From JALZDI01 sp965653225 (GTDB taxonomy: Bacteria; Actinomycetota; Actinomycetes; Propionibacteriales; Nocardioidaceae), in contig CBFGZI010000186.1 in assembly GCA_965653225.1 (NCBI GenBank), positions 1 to 5,210 on the forward strand: 5,210 bases of DNA, read 5' to 3'. The position numbers and the translations under genes were made by a program. The notes under the pieces are model-generated. The model worked only from the letters and a program-made list of their open reading frames with translations, did not search any database and was not told the origin of the DNA. Shown here piece after piece: positions 1 through 5,162 of the stretch; the stretch's first letter is position 1; every line of letters begins with the position of its first letter.

Positions 1-29
1 GCCCCCCGTGTGTTGCCACAATGGGCCGC

Positions 30-446
30 GTGACTGAGCGACCGGCCGAGGTGACGATGTACGACGCGATGGGCGGGCACGCCTTCTTCGAGCGCCTCGT
101 GCATCGCTTCTACCAGGGCGTCCGCGACGACCCGTTCCTGCGCGCGCTCTACCCCGAGGACGAGCTCGACGACGCCGAGGACCGGCTGCGGATGTTCCTC
201 GAGCAGTACTGGGGCGGCCCGAAGACCTACCAGGAGCAGCGCGGGCACCCGCGGCTGCGGATGCGGCACGCGCCGTTCGCGGTGTCACCGAAGGCGCGCG
301 ACCACTGGCTCACGCACATGCGGGCCGCGGTCGACGAGGCCGTCGAGGACGGCACCCTCGCACCCGACCTCGAGCAGCAGCTGTGGGCCTACTTCGAGCA
401 CGCCGCGAACTTCATGGTCAACACCTTCGAGGAGCCAACCGCCTGA
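30..446 (+). CDS. glbO: Group II truncated haemoglobin (GlbO, trHbO)
   Basis: Small cytoplasmic haem protein of the truncated 2-on-2 globin fold, group II. Family members bind O2 tightly and are linked to oxygen or redox chemistry, sometimes at the membrane. Numbered from the GTG at 30 (138 aa), the family residues are all visible: Tyr B10 (Y28), Tyr CD1 (Y41, in LYPEDEL), proximal His F8 (H80, in RLRMRHAPF) and Trp G8 (W93). The block FLEQYWGGPKTY-EQRGHPRLRMRHAPF closely resembles Mycobacterium tuberculosis GlbO from memory. The start is uncertain. ATG 21 and GTG 30 are in frame without a clear ribosome site. ATG 57 is preceded by GAGGTGA (48-54) at good spacing and would give 129 aa, close to the usual 128. 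I chose GTG 30 because many actinobacterial homologues carry a short MTE-like extension. The gene stands alone and converges on the thioesterase operon. Confidence 0.93.
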   Translation: MTERPAEVTMYDAMGGHAFFERLVHRFYQGVRDDPFLRALYPEDELDDAEDRLRMFLEQYWGGPKTYQEQRGHPRLRMRHAPFAVSPKARDHWLTHMRAAVDEAVEDGTLAPDLEQQLWAYFEHAANFMVNTFEEPTA

Positions 447-466
447 CCCCTGATCCGTGTGCGACG

Positions 467-487
467 GCTCGGTGTTCCACGGCGAGC
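467..487. terminator. Possible hairpin between convergent genes
   Basis: GCTCGGTG (467-474) can pair with CAC (478-480) and CGAGC (483-487) around a TTC loop, giving an 8-bp stem with a two-base bulge. It lies in the 57-bp gap between the stop of glbO and the stop of the leftward thioesterase gene, where a terminator serving both strands is expected. There is no T-tract, as is common in high-GC actinobacteria. A stem this short could arise by chance. Confidence 0.3.
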
Positions 488-503
488 GACCGCAGACGAA
501 CCG

Positions 504-953
504 CTACTCGACGAGCAGGTCCTCGAGGTGGCTGCGCTCGACGTCAGTGAGTCGGCGCGACCGCTGGCGGTCGCGGTCGAAGGCCACCACCACCGCGTGC
601 GCCCGCGACAGCACCTCGTCGCCGTCCTTGATCTCCGACTCGAGGTCGTACGACGAGGTGCCGACGCGCGACACCCAGGTCTCGACCTGGAACGGCTCGG
701 TGCGGAACAGGATCGGGCGCTTGTAGTCGACCGCGATCCGGGCGACCACGACGCCCCGGCCGGCGGTGCCGGGCAGACCGTCCGCGAGCCCGCTCAGGAA
801 CGCGATCCGCGCCTCCTGGAAGTACTCGAAGTACTTCACGTTGTTGACGTGGCCGTAGGAGTCGACGTCAGACCACCGGACCCGGCAGTCGTACACGTGC
901 CGCTTGGAGGAGCCCGACGCCTGCACCGACGCCCCTGCCGACTGCGCCGCCAT
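504..953 (-). CDS. Acyl-CoA thioesterase, 4HBT hot-dog fold (distal gene of pair)
   Basis: A 149-aa single hot-dog-domain protein of the 4-hydroxybenzoyl-CoA thioesterase (4HBT/YbgC-like) family, which hydrolyses acyl-CoA thioesters in the cytoplasm. The N-terminal motif W27-S-D-V-D31-x-x-G34-H35-V-N37-N38 followed by Y41 and QEAR (46-49) is diagnostic; D31 aligns with catalytic Asp17 of Pseudomonas 4HBT. The core strands (GVVVARIAVDY, FQVETWV) and a C-terminal helix complete the domain. The reading frame is open well upstream of 953, but ATG 953 is the likely start because its A is also the last base of the upstream gene's stop (TGATG), a standard coupling arrangement, and because it gives normal family length. 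The first 18 residues are Ala/Ser/Gly-rich and probably disordered. The acyl substrate is unknown. It is a diverged paralogue of the gene just upstream. Confidence 0.92.
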   Translation of the reverse strand: MAAQSAGASVQASGSSKRHVYDCRVRWSDVDSYGHVNNVKYFEYFQEARIAFLSGLADGLPGTAGRGVVVARIAVDYKRPILFRTEPFQVETWVSRVGTSSYDLESEIKDGDEVLSRAHAVVVAFDRDRQRSRRLTDVERSHLEDLLVE

Positions 954-1399
954 CAGACCTTGGCCTCCTGCTCCGCGTTCTCCTTCTCCAGGAACTGCTC
1001 GAGCACGGCGCGCTCCTCGGCGCGGATGCGGCGCGGCCGCTCGGTGGCGAACACGAACGGCGTCAGCACCGTCGAGGCGCGGGTGTAGACGTGCCGGTCG
1101 CCGTCGTCGGTCTGGTCGAGGATCTCGTAGCGCATGGTGAACGAGGCCGCCTTGATCGCGCCGACCCACGTCTCGATCCGTACCGGCTCGCGACGGAACT
1201 GCAGGGGCGCGACGAACTCGACCTCGTGCCGGACCACCACGACGCCCTCGGCCAGCGCCTCGCCGCCGGTGACCGGGGCGTGCACGTCGAGCATGTCGAC
1301 GCGTGCCTCCTGCAGGTAGTCGACGTAGGTCACGTTGTTGACGTGACCGAGCGGGTCCATGTCGGCCCAGCGGAGGGGGCAGTAGTACACGTGACGCAC
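953..1399 (-). CDS. Acyl-CoA thioesterase, 4HBT hot-dog fold (proximal gene of pair)
   Basis: A second 4HBT-family thioesterase, first gene of the leftward operon. From the GTG at 1399 it is 148 aa: HVYYCPLRW, then D13-M-D15-P-L-G18-H19-V-N21-N22, then YLQEARVDML; D15 is the predicted catalytic acid. The rest of the domain follows (GVVVVRHEVEF, VRIETWVG), ending in a charged helix. It shares HVY-C--RW-D-D--GHVNNV-Y--Y-QEAR with its downstream neighbour, so the two arose by duplication or form a heteromer. An in-frame GTG at 1456 would add 19 residues (167 aa) but has no visible ribosome site. GTG 1399 has AGGA eight bases upstream and places the domain close to the N-terminus, so I prefer it. 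The stop overlaps the next start by one base. The operator at 1486-1503 lies upstream, so the gene may be co-regulated with the divergent lipid operon. Confidence 0.9.
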   Translation of the reverse strand: MRHVYYCPLRWADMDPLGHVNNVTYVDYLQEARVDMLDVHAPVTGGEALAEGVVVVRHEVEFVAPLQFRREPVRIETWVGAIKAASFTMRYEILDQTDDGDRHVYTRASTVLTPFVFATERPRRIRAEERAVLEQFLEKENAEQEAKV

Positions 1400-1485
1400 G
1401 CCTGCGATCCTGTCAGACCATGCGGGGGCGACCGGGGAGTAGGTGAGGGTCCTCACAACCGGCGCTCGAACGCATGCAGTACCTT

Positions 1486-1503
1486 GCTAAGCGACCGCTT
1501 AGC
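1486..1503. promoter_or_regulatory. 18-bp palindromic operator in divergent promoter region
   Basis: GCTAAGCG and CGCTTAGC form a perfect 8+8 inverted repeat around a central AC. It sits between the leftward thioesterase operon and the rightward dehydrogenase operon, 38 bases before the GTG at 1542. The size, symmetry and A/T-containing ends in GC-rich surroundings fit a dimeric repressor site, most likely of the TetR family, many members of which control fatty-acid or acyl-CoA genes in actinobacteria. A possible rightward -10 element (TAGCCT, 1500-1505) overlaps the right arm, which fits repression, though no good -35 is visible. The TetR assignment is inference, and no regulator gene lies in the window. 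Confidence 0.65.
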
Positions 1504-1530
1504 CTCGCGGTCGTCAGCCCCGGAGCTTCG

Positions 1531-1535
1531 AGGAG
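1531..1535 (+). promoter_or_regulatory. Shine-Dalgarno site of the dehydrogenase/reductase gene
   Basis: AGGAG lies six bases before the GTG at 1542. This fixes the GTG start of the first rightward gene, which has no nearby in-frame ATG. Confidence 0.8.
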
Positions 1536-1541
1536 ACAAAC

Positions 1542-2303
1542 GTGACGGACCAGACCCGACGGACCGCGATCGTCACCGGCGCCGCCCGCGGCATCGGCAG
1601 TGCCGTAGCCCAGCGCCTGGCACAGGACGGCTTCGCCGTGGGCGTGCTCGACCTCGACGAGTCCGCGTGCGCCAACACGGTCGAGGCGATCAAGAAGGGC
1701 GGCGGTTCCGCGCTCGCGGTCGGCGTCGACGTGTCCGACGAGGCCGCTGTCGAGGCCGCAGTCGGCCGCGTGGCCGAGGAGCTCGGCGAGCCGACCGTGC
1801 TGGTCAACAACGCCGGCATCACCCGCGACAACCTGCTGTTCAAGATGACCGCCGACGACTGGGACGCGGTGATTAACGTGCACCTGCGCGGGTCGTTCCT
1901 GATGACCCGGGCGGTGCAGAAGTACATGGTCGACGCCAAGTGGGGCCGGATCGTCAACATGTCCAGCCGCTCCGCCGTCGGCAACCGCGGGCAGGCCAAC
2001 TACTCGGCCGCGAAGGCGGGCCTGCAGGGCTTCACCAAGACGCTGTCGATCGAGCTCGGCAAGTTCGGCGTCACGGTCAACGCCATCGCGCCCGGCTTCA
2101 TCGTCACCGAGATGACCGAGGCCACCGCCGCCCGCGTCGGTGCCTCGTTCGAGGACTTCAAGGCCGCCGCCGCGTCGCAGACCCCGGTCGGCAGGGTCGG
2201 CGAGCCGGACGACGTCGCCCACACCGCGGCGTTCCTGGCCAGCGAGGGCGCGGGCTTCGTGTCCGGCCAGGTCATCTACGTCGCCGGCGGCCCCGTCGAC
2301 TGA
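1542..2303 (+). CDS. Short-chain dehydrogenase/reductase (FabG-like 3-oxoacyl reductase)
   Basis: Classical SDR of 253 aa with a Rossmann fold, acting on oxo/hydroxy groups with NAD(P)H in the cytoplasm. The cofactor motif TGAARGIG is at 12-19, NNAG at 89-92, and the catalytic tetrad is N112, S141, Y154 (NYSAAK) and K158. VNAIAPGFIVTEM follows the active site, and the C-terminus has the FabG-like FVSGQVIYVAGG. An Asp after the second strand (D37, in VLDLDE) suggests preference for NAD(H) over NADP(H), more typical of a catabolic enzyme than of biosynthetic FabG. It is the first gene of the rightward operon, with a good ribosome site and the 18-bp palindrome upstream, and is followed after 51 bases by an enoyl-CoA hydratase. 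Likely roles are (R)-3-hydroxyacyl-CoA dehydrogenase/3-oxoacyl-CoA reductase, or a 4-oxoacyl-CoA reductase like LvaD. Sequence alone cannot separate these. The family assignment is firm. Confidence 0.94.
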   Translation: MTDQTRRTAIVTGAARGIGSAVAQRLAQDGFAVGVLDLDESACANTVEAIKKGGGSALAVGVDVSDEAAVEAAVGRVAEELGEPTVLVNNAGITRDNLLFKMTADDWDAVINVHLRGSFLMTRAVQKYMVDAKWGRIVNMSSRSAVGNRGQANYSAAKAGLQGFTKTLSIELGKFGVTVNAIAPGFIVTEMTEATAARVGASFEDFKAAAASQTPVGRVGEPDDVAHTAAFLASEGAGFVSGQVIYVAGGPVD

Positions 2304-2344
2304 CGGGCGCAGGCCCGGCCGACCGCCCCAGCCATCCCACCGAC

Positions 2345-2349
2345 AGGAG
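2345..2349 (+). promoter_or_regulatory. Shine-Dalgarno site of the MaoC-type hydratase gene
   Basis: AGGAG lies five bases before the ATG at 2355 and supports that start. The 51-bp gap after the preceding stop shows no hairpin or promoter that I can recognise, so the genes are probably co-transcribed. Confidence 0.75.
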
Positions 2350-2354
2350 CACCC

Positions 2355-2807
2355 ATGCGCGTCTTCAACGGAATCGACGAGCTCGAGAAGGTCGTCGGCG
2401 AGCACCTCGGCCACAGTGAATGGCACACGGTGACGCAGGAGAAGGTGAACCAGTTCGCCGACGCCACCGGCGACCACCAGTGGATCCATGTCGACACCGA
2501 GAAGGCCAAGGCCGGCCCGTTCGGCGGCACGATCGCGCACGGCTACATGACGCTGTCGCTGATCCCGATGCTCAACGCGCAGATCTACCGCATCGACGGG
2601 CTGAGCATGGGCATCAACTACGGCTGCAACAAGGTGCGCTTCCCCGCGCCGGTGCCGGTCGGCTCCCGCGTGCGTGCCGGGGCCGAGCTGGTCGAGATGA
2701 GCTCGACGGCGCAGGGCGCGCAGGCGGTCGTCCGCACGACCATCGAGGTCGAGGGCGGCGAGAAGCCGGCCTGCGTGGCCGACACCGTCGTCGTACTCGT
2801 TCCGTGA
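2355..2807 (+). CDS. htdZ: MaoC-type (R)-specific enoyl-CoA hydratase, Rv0130/HtdZ-like
   Basis: A 150-aa single hot-dog MaoC dehydratase-like protein. The family reversibly hydrates trans-2-enoyl-CoA to (R)-3-hydroxyacyl-CoA. The R-hydratase motif is intact: FADATGDHQWIHVD, with catalytic D40 and H45, followed by GPFGGTIAHGYMTLSL. These match the catalytic Asp40 and His45 known for M. tuberculosis Rv0130 (HtdZ), and the length is almost the same, so I assign it to that group; strict orthology is inferred. In the operon it follows an SDR that could act on its (R)-3-hydroxy product. Its last bases overlap the next gene: GTGA at 2804-2807 contains both the kinase GTG start and this gene's TGA stop, implying translational coupling. 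Being a single-domain protein, it probably works as a dimer. Confidence 0.94.
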   Translation: MRVFNGIDELEKVVGEHLGHSEWHTVTQEKVNQFADATGDHQWIHVDTEKAKAGPFGGTIAHGYMTLSLIPMLNAQIYRIDGLSMGINYGCNKVRFPAPVPVGSRVRAGAELVEMSSTAQGAQAVVRTTIEVEGGEKPACVADTVVVLVP

Positions 2808-3835
2808 GCTCCGACGCCGAGACACCGGGCCTCGACCTGGGGGTGCTGCGCGGCTACCTCGACCGCGAGCGGCCCGGCCTGGTCGAGGGGGACCTTCGTG
2901 CCGAGCTGATCGCCGGTGGCCGGTCGAACCTGACCTACGACGTGACCGACGGGCACACCTCGTGGGTCGTACGCCGGCCGCCACTGGGCCACGTGCTGGC
3001 GACCGCGCACGACATGACCCGCGAGCACCGCGTCATCTCCGCGCTCGAGCCGACCGACGTGCCGGTGCCGCACACGATCCTGCTCTGCGACGACCCGGAC
3101 GTGCTGGGGGCGCCGTTCTACGTGATGGAGAAGGTCCAGGGCATCCCGTACCGTCGCGCCGCCCAGCTGGAGCAGATCGGCGCCGAACGCACCCGTGACA
3201 TCTGCCTGCGGATGGTCGACATCCTCGCGACGCTGCACGAGGTCGACCCGGCGCAGGTGGGTCTGGGCGACTTCGGCCGGCCCGAGGGCTTCCTGGCGCG
3301 GCAGGTGCGCCGCTGGAAGAAGCAGCTGGACTCCTCCCGCAGCCGTGACCTGCCGGGTATGGACGAGCTGCACGCGCGGCTCGAGGCGAACGTGCCCGAG
3401 CAGCAGGCGCCCTCGATCGTGCACGGCGACTACCGGCTGGACAACCTGCTCGTCAGCGAGGACGACGAGGTGACCGCGGTCCTCGACTGGGAGATGGCCA
3501 CGGTCGGCGACCCGCTCACCGACGTCGCCCTGCTCGTCGTCTACCGCGGCGTGGCCAAGGAGGACACCACCGGCGCGGTGGCGGACGCGCCGAGCGCGCC
3601 CGGGTTCCTCAGCGTCGAGGAGATGCTCGGCCGCTACGCCGAGCGCAGCGGCCGTGACCTGTCGGCGATGAGCTTCTACGTCGCGCTCGCCTACTTCAAG
3701 CTCGCCGTGGTCCTCGAGGGGATCCACTACCGCTACACACAGGGAAAGACAGTCGGAGCAGGCTTCGAGGACGTGGGGCGCATGGTCGAGCCCCTGGTGT
3801 CCGCCGGGCTGGGCTCCTTCGACCAGGAGGCGTGA
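2804..3835 (+). CDS. APH-fold phosphotransferase, ACAD10/11 N-domain type (LvaA/FadE36-like)
   Basis: A 343-aa kinase-like protein of the aminoglycoside phosphotransferase (APH) superfamily, in the subgroup corresponding to the kinase domain of ACAD10/ACAD11. The N-lobe has a nucleotide-loop-like GGRSNLTYDV (38-47), VVRRPP (55-60; R57 stands where the ATP-binding Lys is usual) and a conserved E74 in the next helix. The C-lobe has the catalytic loop HGDYRLDN (207-214, base D209, metal ligand N214) and the DFG-equivalent D228 in VLDWEMATVGDP. A complete active site argues for a live kinase. The GTG at 2804 lies in a GTGA overlap with the hydratase gene and has no ribosome site of its own, so it depends on coupling; the frame is open further upstream but only as a shadow of the hydratase gene. 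Relatives are often misnamed acyl-CoA dehydrogenase (e.g. FadE36). In LvaA and ACAD11 the substrate is a 4-hydroxyacyl-CoA. Antibiotic resistance is not suggested. Confidence 0.92.
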   Translation: MSSDAETPGLDLGVLRGYLDRERPGLVEGDLRAELIAGGRSNLTYDVTDGHTSWVVRRPPLGHVLATAHDMTREHRVISALEPTDVPVPHTILLCDDPDVLGAPFYVMEKVQGIPYRRAAQLEQIGAERTRDICLRMVDILATLHEVDPAQVGLGDFGRPEGFLARQVRRWKKQLDSSRSRDLPGMDELHARLEANVPEQQAPSIVHGDYRLDNLLVSEDDEVTAVLDWEMATVGDPLTDVALLVVYRGVAKEDTTGAVADAPSAPGFLSVEEMLGRYAERSGRDLSAMSFYVALAYFKLAVVLEGIHYRYTQGKTVGAGFEDVGRMVEPLVSAGLGSFDQEA

Positions 3836-3848
3836 ACAGGAGGCGTGA
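3824..3848 (+). repeat. Duplicated ribosome-binding-site segment at kinase/dehydrogenase junction
   Basis: The 12-mer CAGGAGGCGTGA occurs twice, at 3824-3835 and 3837-3848, separated by one base. The first copy encodes the last residues and stop of the kinase. The second supplies the AGGAGG (3838-3843) four bases before the ATG at 3848. Each copy contains a full Shine-Dalgarno core. A tandem duplication of 13 bp is the simplest explanation. Confidence 0.85.
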
Positions 3849-5065
3849 TGGACTTCGGATACGACGAGCGCACGCAGGGGCTGATCGCCGACCTGCAGGC
3901 CTTCATGGACGAGCACGTCTACCCGGCGGAGGCGGTGTTCGAGGAACAGCTCGACCACACCGCGCCGTGGACACCGCCGCCGGTGGTCGAGGACCTCAAG
4001 GCAGAGGCGCGCAAGCGCGGCCTGTGGAACTTCTTCCTGCCCGGTGAGCACGGCGCCGGGCTCACCAACCTGCAGTACGCCCCGCTGGCCGAGATCACGG
4101 GCCGCAGCATCCACCTCGCCCCGCCCGCACTGAACTGCGCGGCGCCCGACACGGGCAACATGGAGGTGCTGTCGATGTTCGGCAGCGAGGCGCAGCGCAA
4201 GCAGTGGCTGCAGCCGCTGCTCGACGGCGAGATCCGCTCGTCGTTCGCCATGACCGAGCCCGACGTCGCCTCCTCCGACGCGACCAACATCGCCACCCGT
4301 ATCGAGCGTCAGGGTGACGATTATGTGGTGAACGGCCGCAAGTGGTGGATCACCGGTGCGATGAACCCCAACGCGAAGATCTTCATCGTGATGGGCAAGA
4401 CCGACCCGTCCGCGGAGCGCCACCGGCAGCAGTCGATGATCCTGGTTCCGCGCGACACCCCGGGCGTCGAGGTGAAGCGCGGCATGTCCGTGTTCGGCTA
4501 CGACGACAACGACCACGGCGGCCACGCCGAGCTTGAGTTCCGCGACGTGCGCGTGCCCGCGGAGAACCTCATCGGCAACGAGGGCGACGGGTTCGCGATC
4601 GCGCAGGCCCGGCTGGGCCCCGGCCGCATCCACCACTGCATGCGCTCGATCGGCATGGCCGAGCGGGCGATCGCGCTGATGTGCGCACGCGCGTCGGAGC
4701 GGGTGGCGTTCGGGAAGCCGATCGCCGAGCAGGGCGTCGTCCGTGACTGGATCGCCGAGGCGCGGGTTCGGGTCGAGCAGCTGCGGCTGCTGGTGCTCAA
4801 GACCGCGTGGCTGATGGACACCGTCGGCAACAAGGGCGCGCACACGGAGATCCAGGCGATCAAGATCGCGACCCCGGCGACCGTGGAGTGGATCCTCGAC
4901 AAGGCGATCCAGGTGCACGGCGCCGGCGGGCTCAGCCAGGACTTCCCGCTGGCCGGGTGGTTCGCCGGCATCCGCACCCTGCGGTTCGCCGACGGCCCCG
5001 ACGAGGTGCACAAGGCCGCGCTGGCCCGTGCCGAGCTGCGGAAGCAGGCCGCCGCGCGCGGCTGA
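3848..5065 (+). CDS. Acyl-CoA dehydrogenase family protein, ACAD10/11 (LvaC) type
   Basis: A 405-aa FAD-dependent acyl-CoA dehydrogenase-fold protein, the usual full length. In order: helical N-domain; the FAD/substrate signature MTEPDVASSD (135-144); beta-domain NGRKWWITG (162-170); C-terminal helical domain with VAFGKPIAEQGVV (286-298) and QVHGAGGLSQDFPLA (355-369). The segment RFADGPDEVH (379-388) aligns with the region holding the catalytic Glu of MCAD (YEGT), but the base position is Asp (D382). This DGPDEVH form is characteristic of ACAD10/ACAD11 proteins. GTG 3845 is also in frame, but it is only one base after AGGAGG, so ATG 3848 is preferred. The kinase stop is 12 bases upstream, so the pair is surely co-transcribed. 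In ACAD11 and LvaC the partner kinase makes a 4-phosphoacyl-CoA and this domain removes phosphate to give an enoyl/3-hydroxyacyl-CoA. A plain dehydrogenase role remains possible. Confidence 0.95.
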   Translation: MDFGYDERTQGLIADLQAFMDEHVYPAEAVFEEQLDHTAPWTPPPVVEDLKAEARKRGLWNFFLPGEHGAGLTNLQYAPLAEITGRSIHLAPPALNCAAPDTGNMEVLSMFGSEAQRKQWLQPLLDGEIRSSFAMTEPDVASSDATNIATRIERQGDDYVVNGRKWWITGAMNPNAKIFIVMGKTDPSAERHRQQSMILVPRDTPGVEVKRGMSVFGYDDNDHGGHAELEFRDVRVPAENLIGNEGDGFAIAQARLGPGRIHHCMRSIGMAERAIALMCARASERVAFGKPIAEQGVVRDWIAEARVRVEQLRLLVLKTAWLMDTVGNKGAHTEIQAIKIATPATVEWILDKAIQVHGAGGLSQDFPLAGWFAGIRTLRFADGPDEVHKAALARAELRKQAAARG

Positions 5066-5074
5066 CGGGCGCTG

Positions 5075-5157
5075 CCACAAGCCATGTAACCGGGTCTGGC
5101 GGGCGCTCCCCACGGGTTGTGAGCCTCGGGAAGCGCCCACAAGCCATGTGGCCGGGT
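5075..5157 (+). repeat. Imperfect direct repeat downstream of the operon
   Basis: CCACAAGCCATGT is followed by two variable bases and CCGGGT at 5075-5095, and again at 5137-5157. The two copies match at 19 of 21 positions (AA versus GG). In the second copy the GG makes CCACA-AGCCA-TGTGG, a 5-bp hairpin; the first copy pairs only 3 bp. Segments beginning GGGCGCY or AAGCGCC recur at 5068, 5101, 5131 and 5163, so the region looks like degenerate repeats about 30-33 bp apart. The function is unknown; a dispersed intergenic repeat is possible. Confidence 0.6.
5101..5138 (+). terminator. Hairpin downstream of acyl-CoA dehydrogenase gene, possible terminator
   Basis: GGGCGCTCCC (5101-5110) pairs with GGG-A-AGCGCCC (5128-5138), giving a 10-bp GC-rich stem with one bulged A and a 17-base loop. 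It starts 35 bases after the stop of the last operon gene. No T-run follows, so it is at best a non-canonical actinobacterial terminator. Confidence 0.45.
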
Positions 5158-5162
5158 GTTAC

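Noticed and set aside
459..1088. A + strand open frame opposite the thioesterases
   Set aside because: It is antisense to two genes with clear GHVNN motifs, and its own translation shows no domain.
954..1169. N-terminal extension of the distal thioesterase to an ATG at 1169
   Set aside because: The added 72 residues are Arg/Pro/Ala-rich and lie wholly inside the neighbouring thioesterase gene in another frame. ATG 953 overlaps that gene's stop and gives the normal family length.
2420..2803. Extension of the kinase frame upstream to 2420
   Set aside because: This stretch is a shadow frame of the hydratase gene, and its Arg/His/Gly-rich translation is unlike the kinase. The GTG at 2804 in the GTGA overlap is the natural start.
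1413..2984. A 523-codon minus-strand open frame across the SDR and hydratase genes
   Set aside because: Its composition is the same antisense type, it crosses the divergent promoter region, and no domain is visible. The + strand genes it overlaps have complete catalytic motifs.
2804..3835. Aminoglycoside resistance gene
   Set aside because: The fold is shared, but the adjacent acyl-CoA genes and the ACAD10/11-like context indicate a metabolic kinase.
2618..5140. An 840-codon open frame on the minus strand, opposite the kinase and dehydrogenase genes
   Set aside because: It is antisense to three genes with intact family motifs. The translation is low-complexity, rich in Val, His, Arg, Asp and Leu, with no recognisable domain. 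Long open frames opposite GC-rich codons are expected because stops are rare there.
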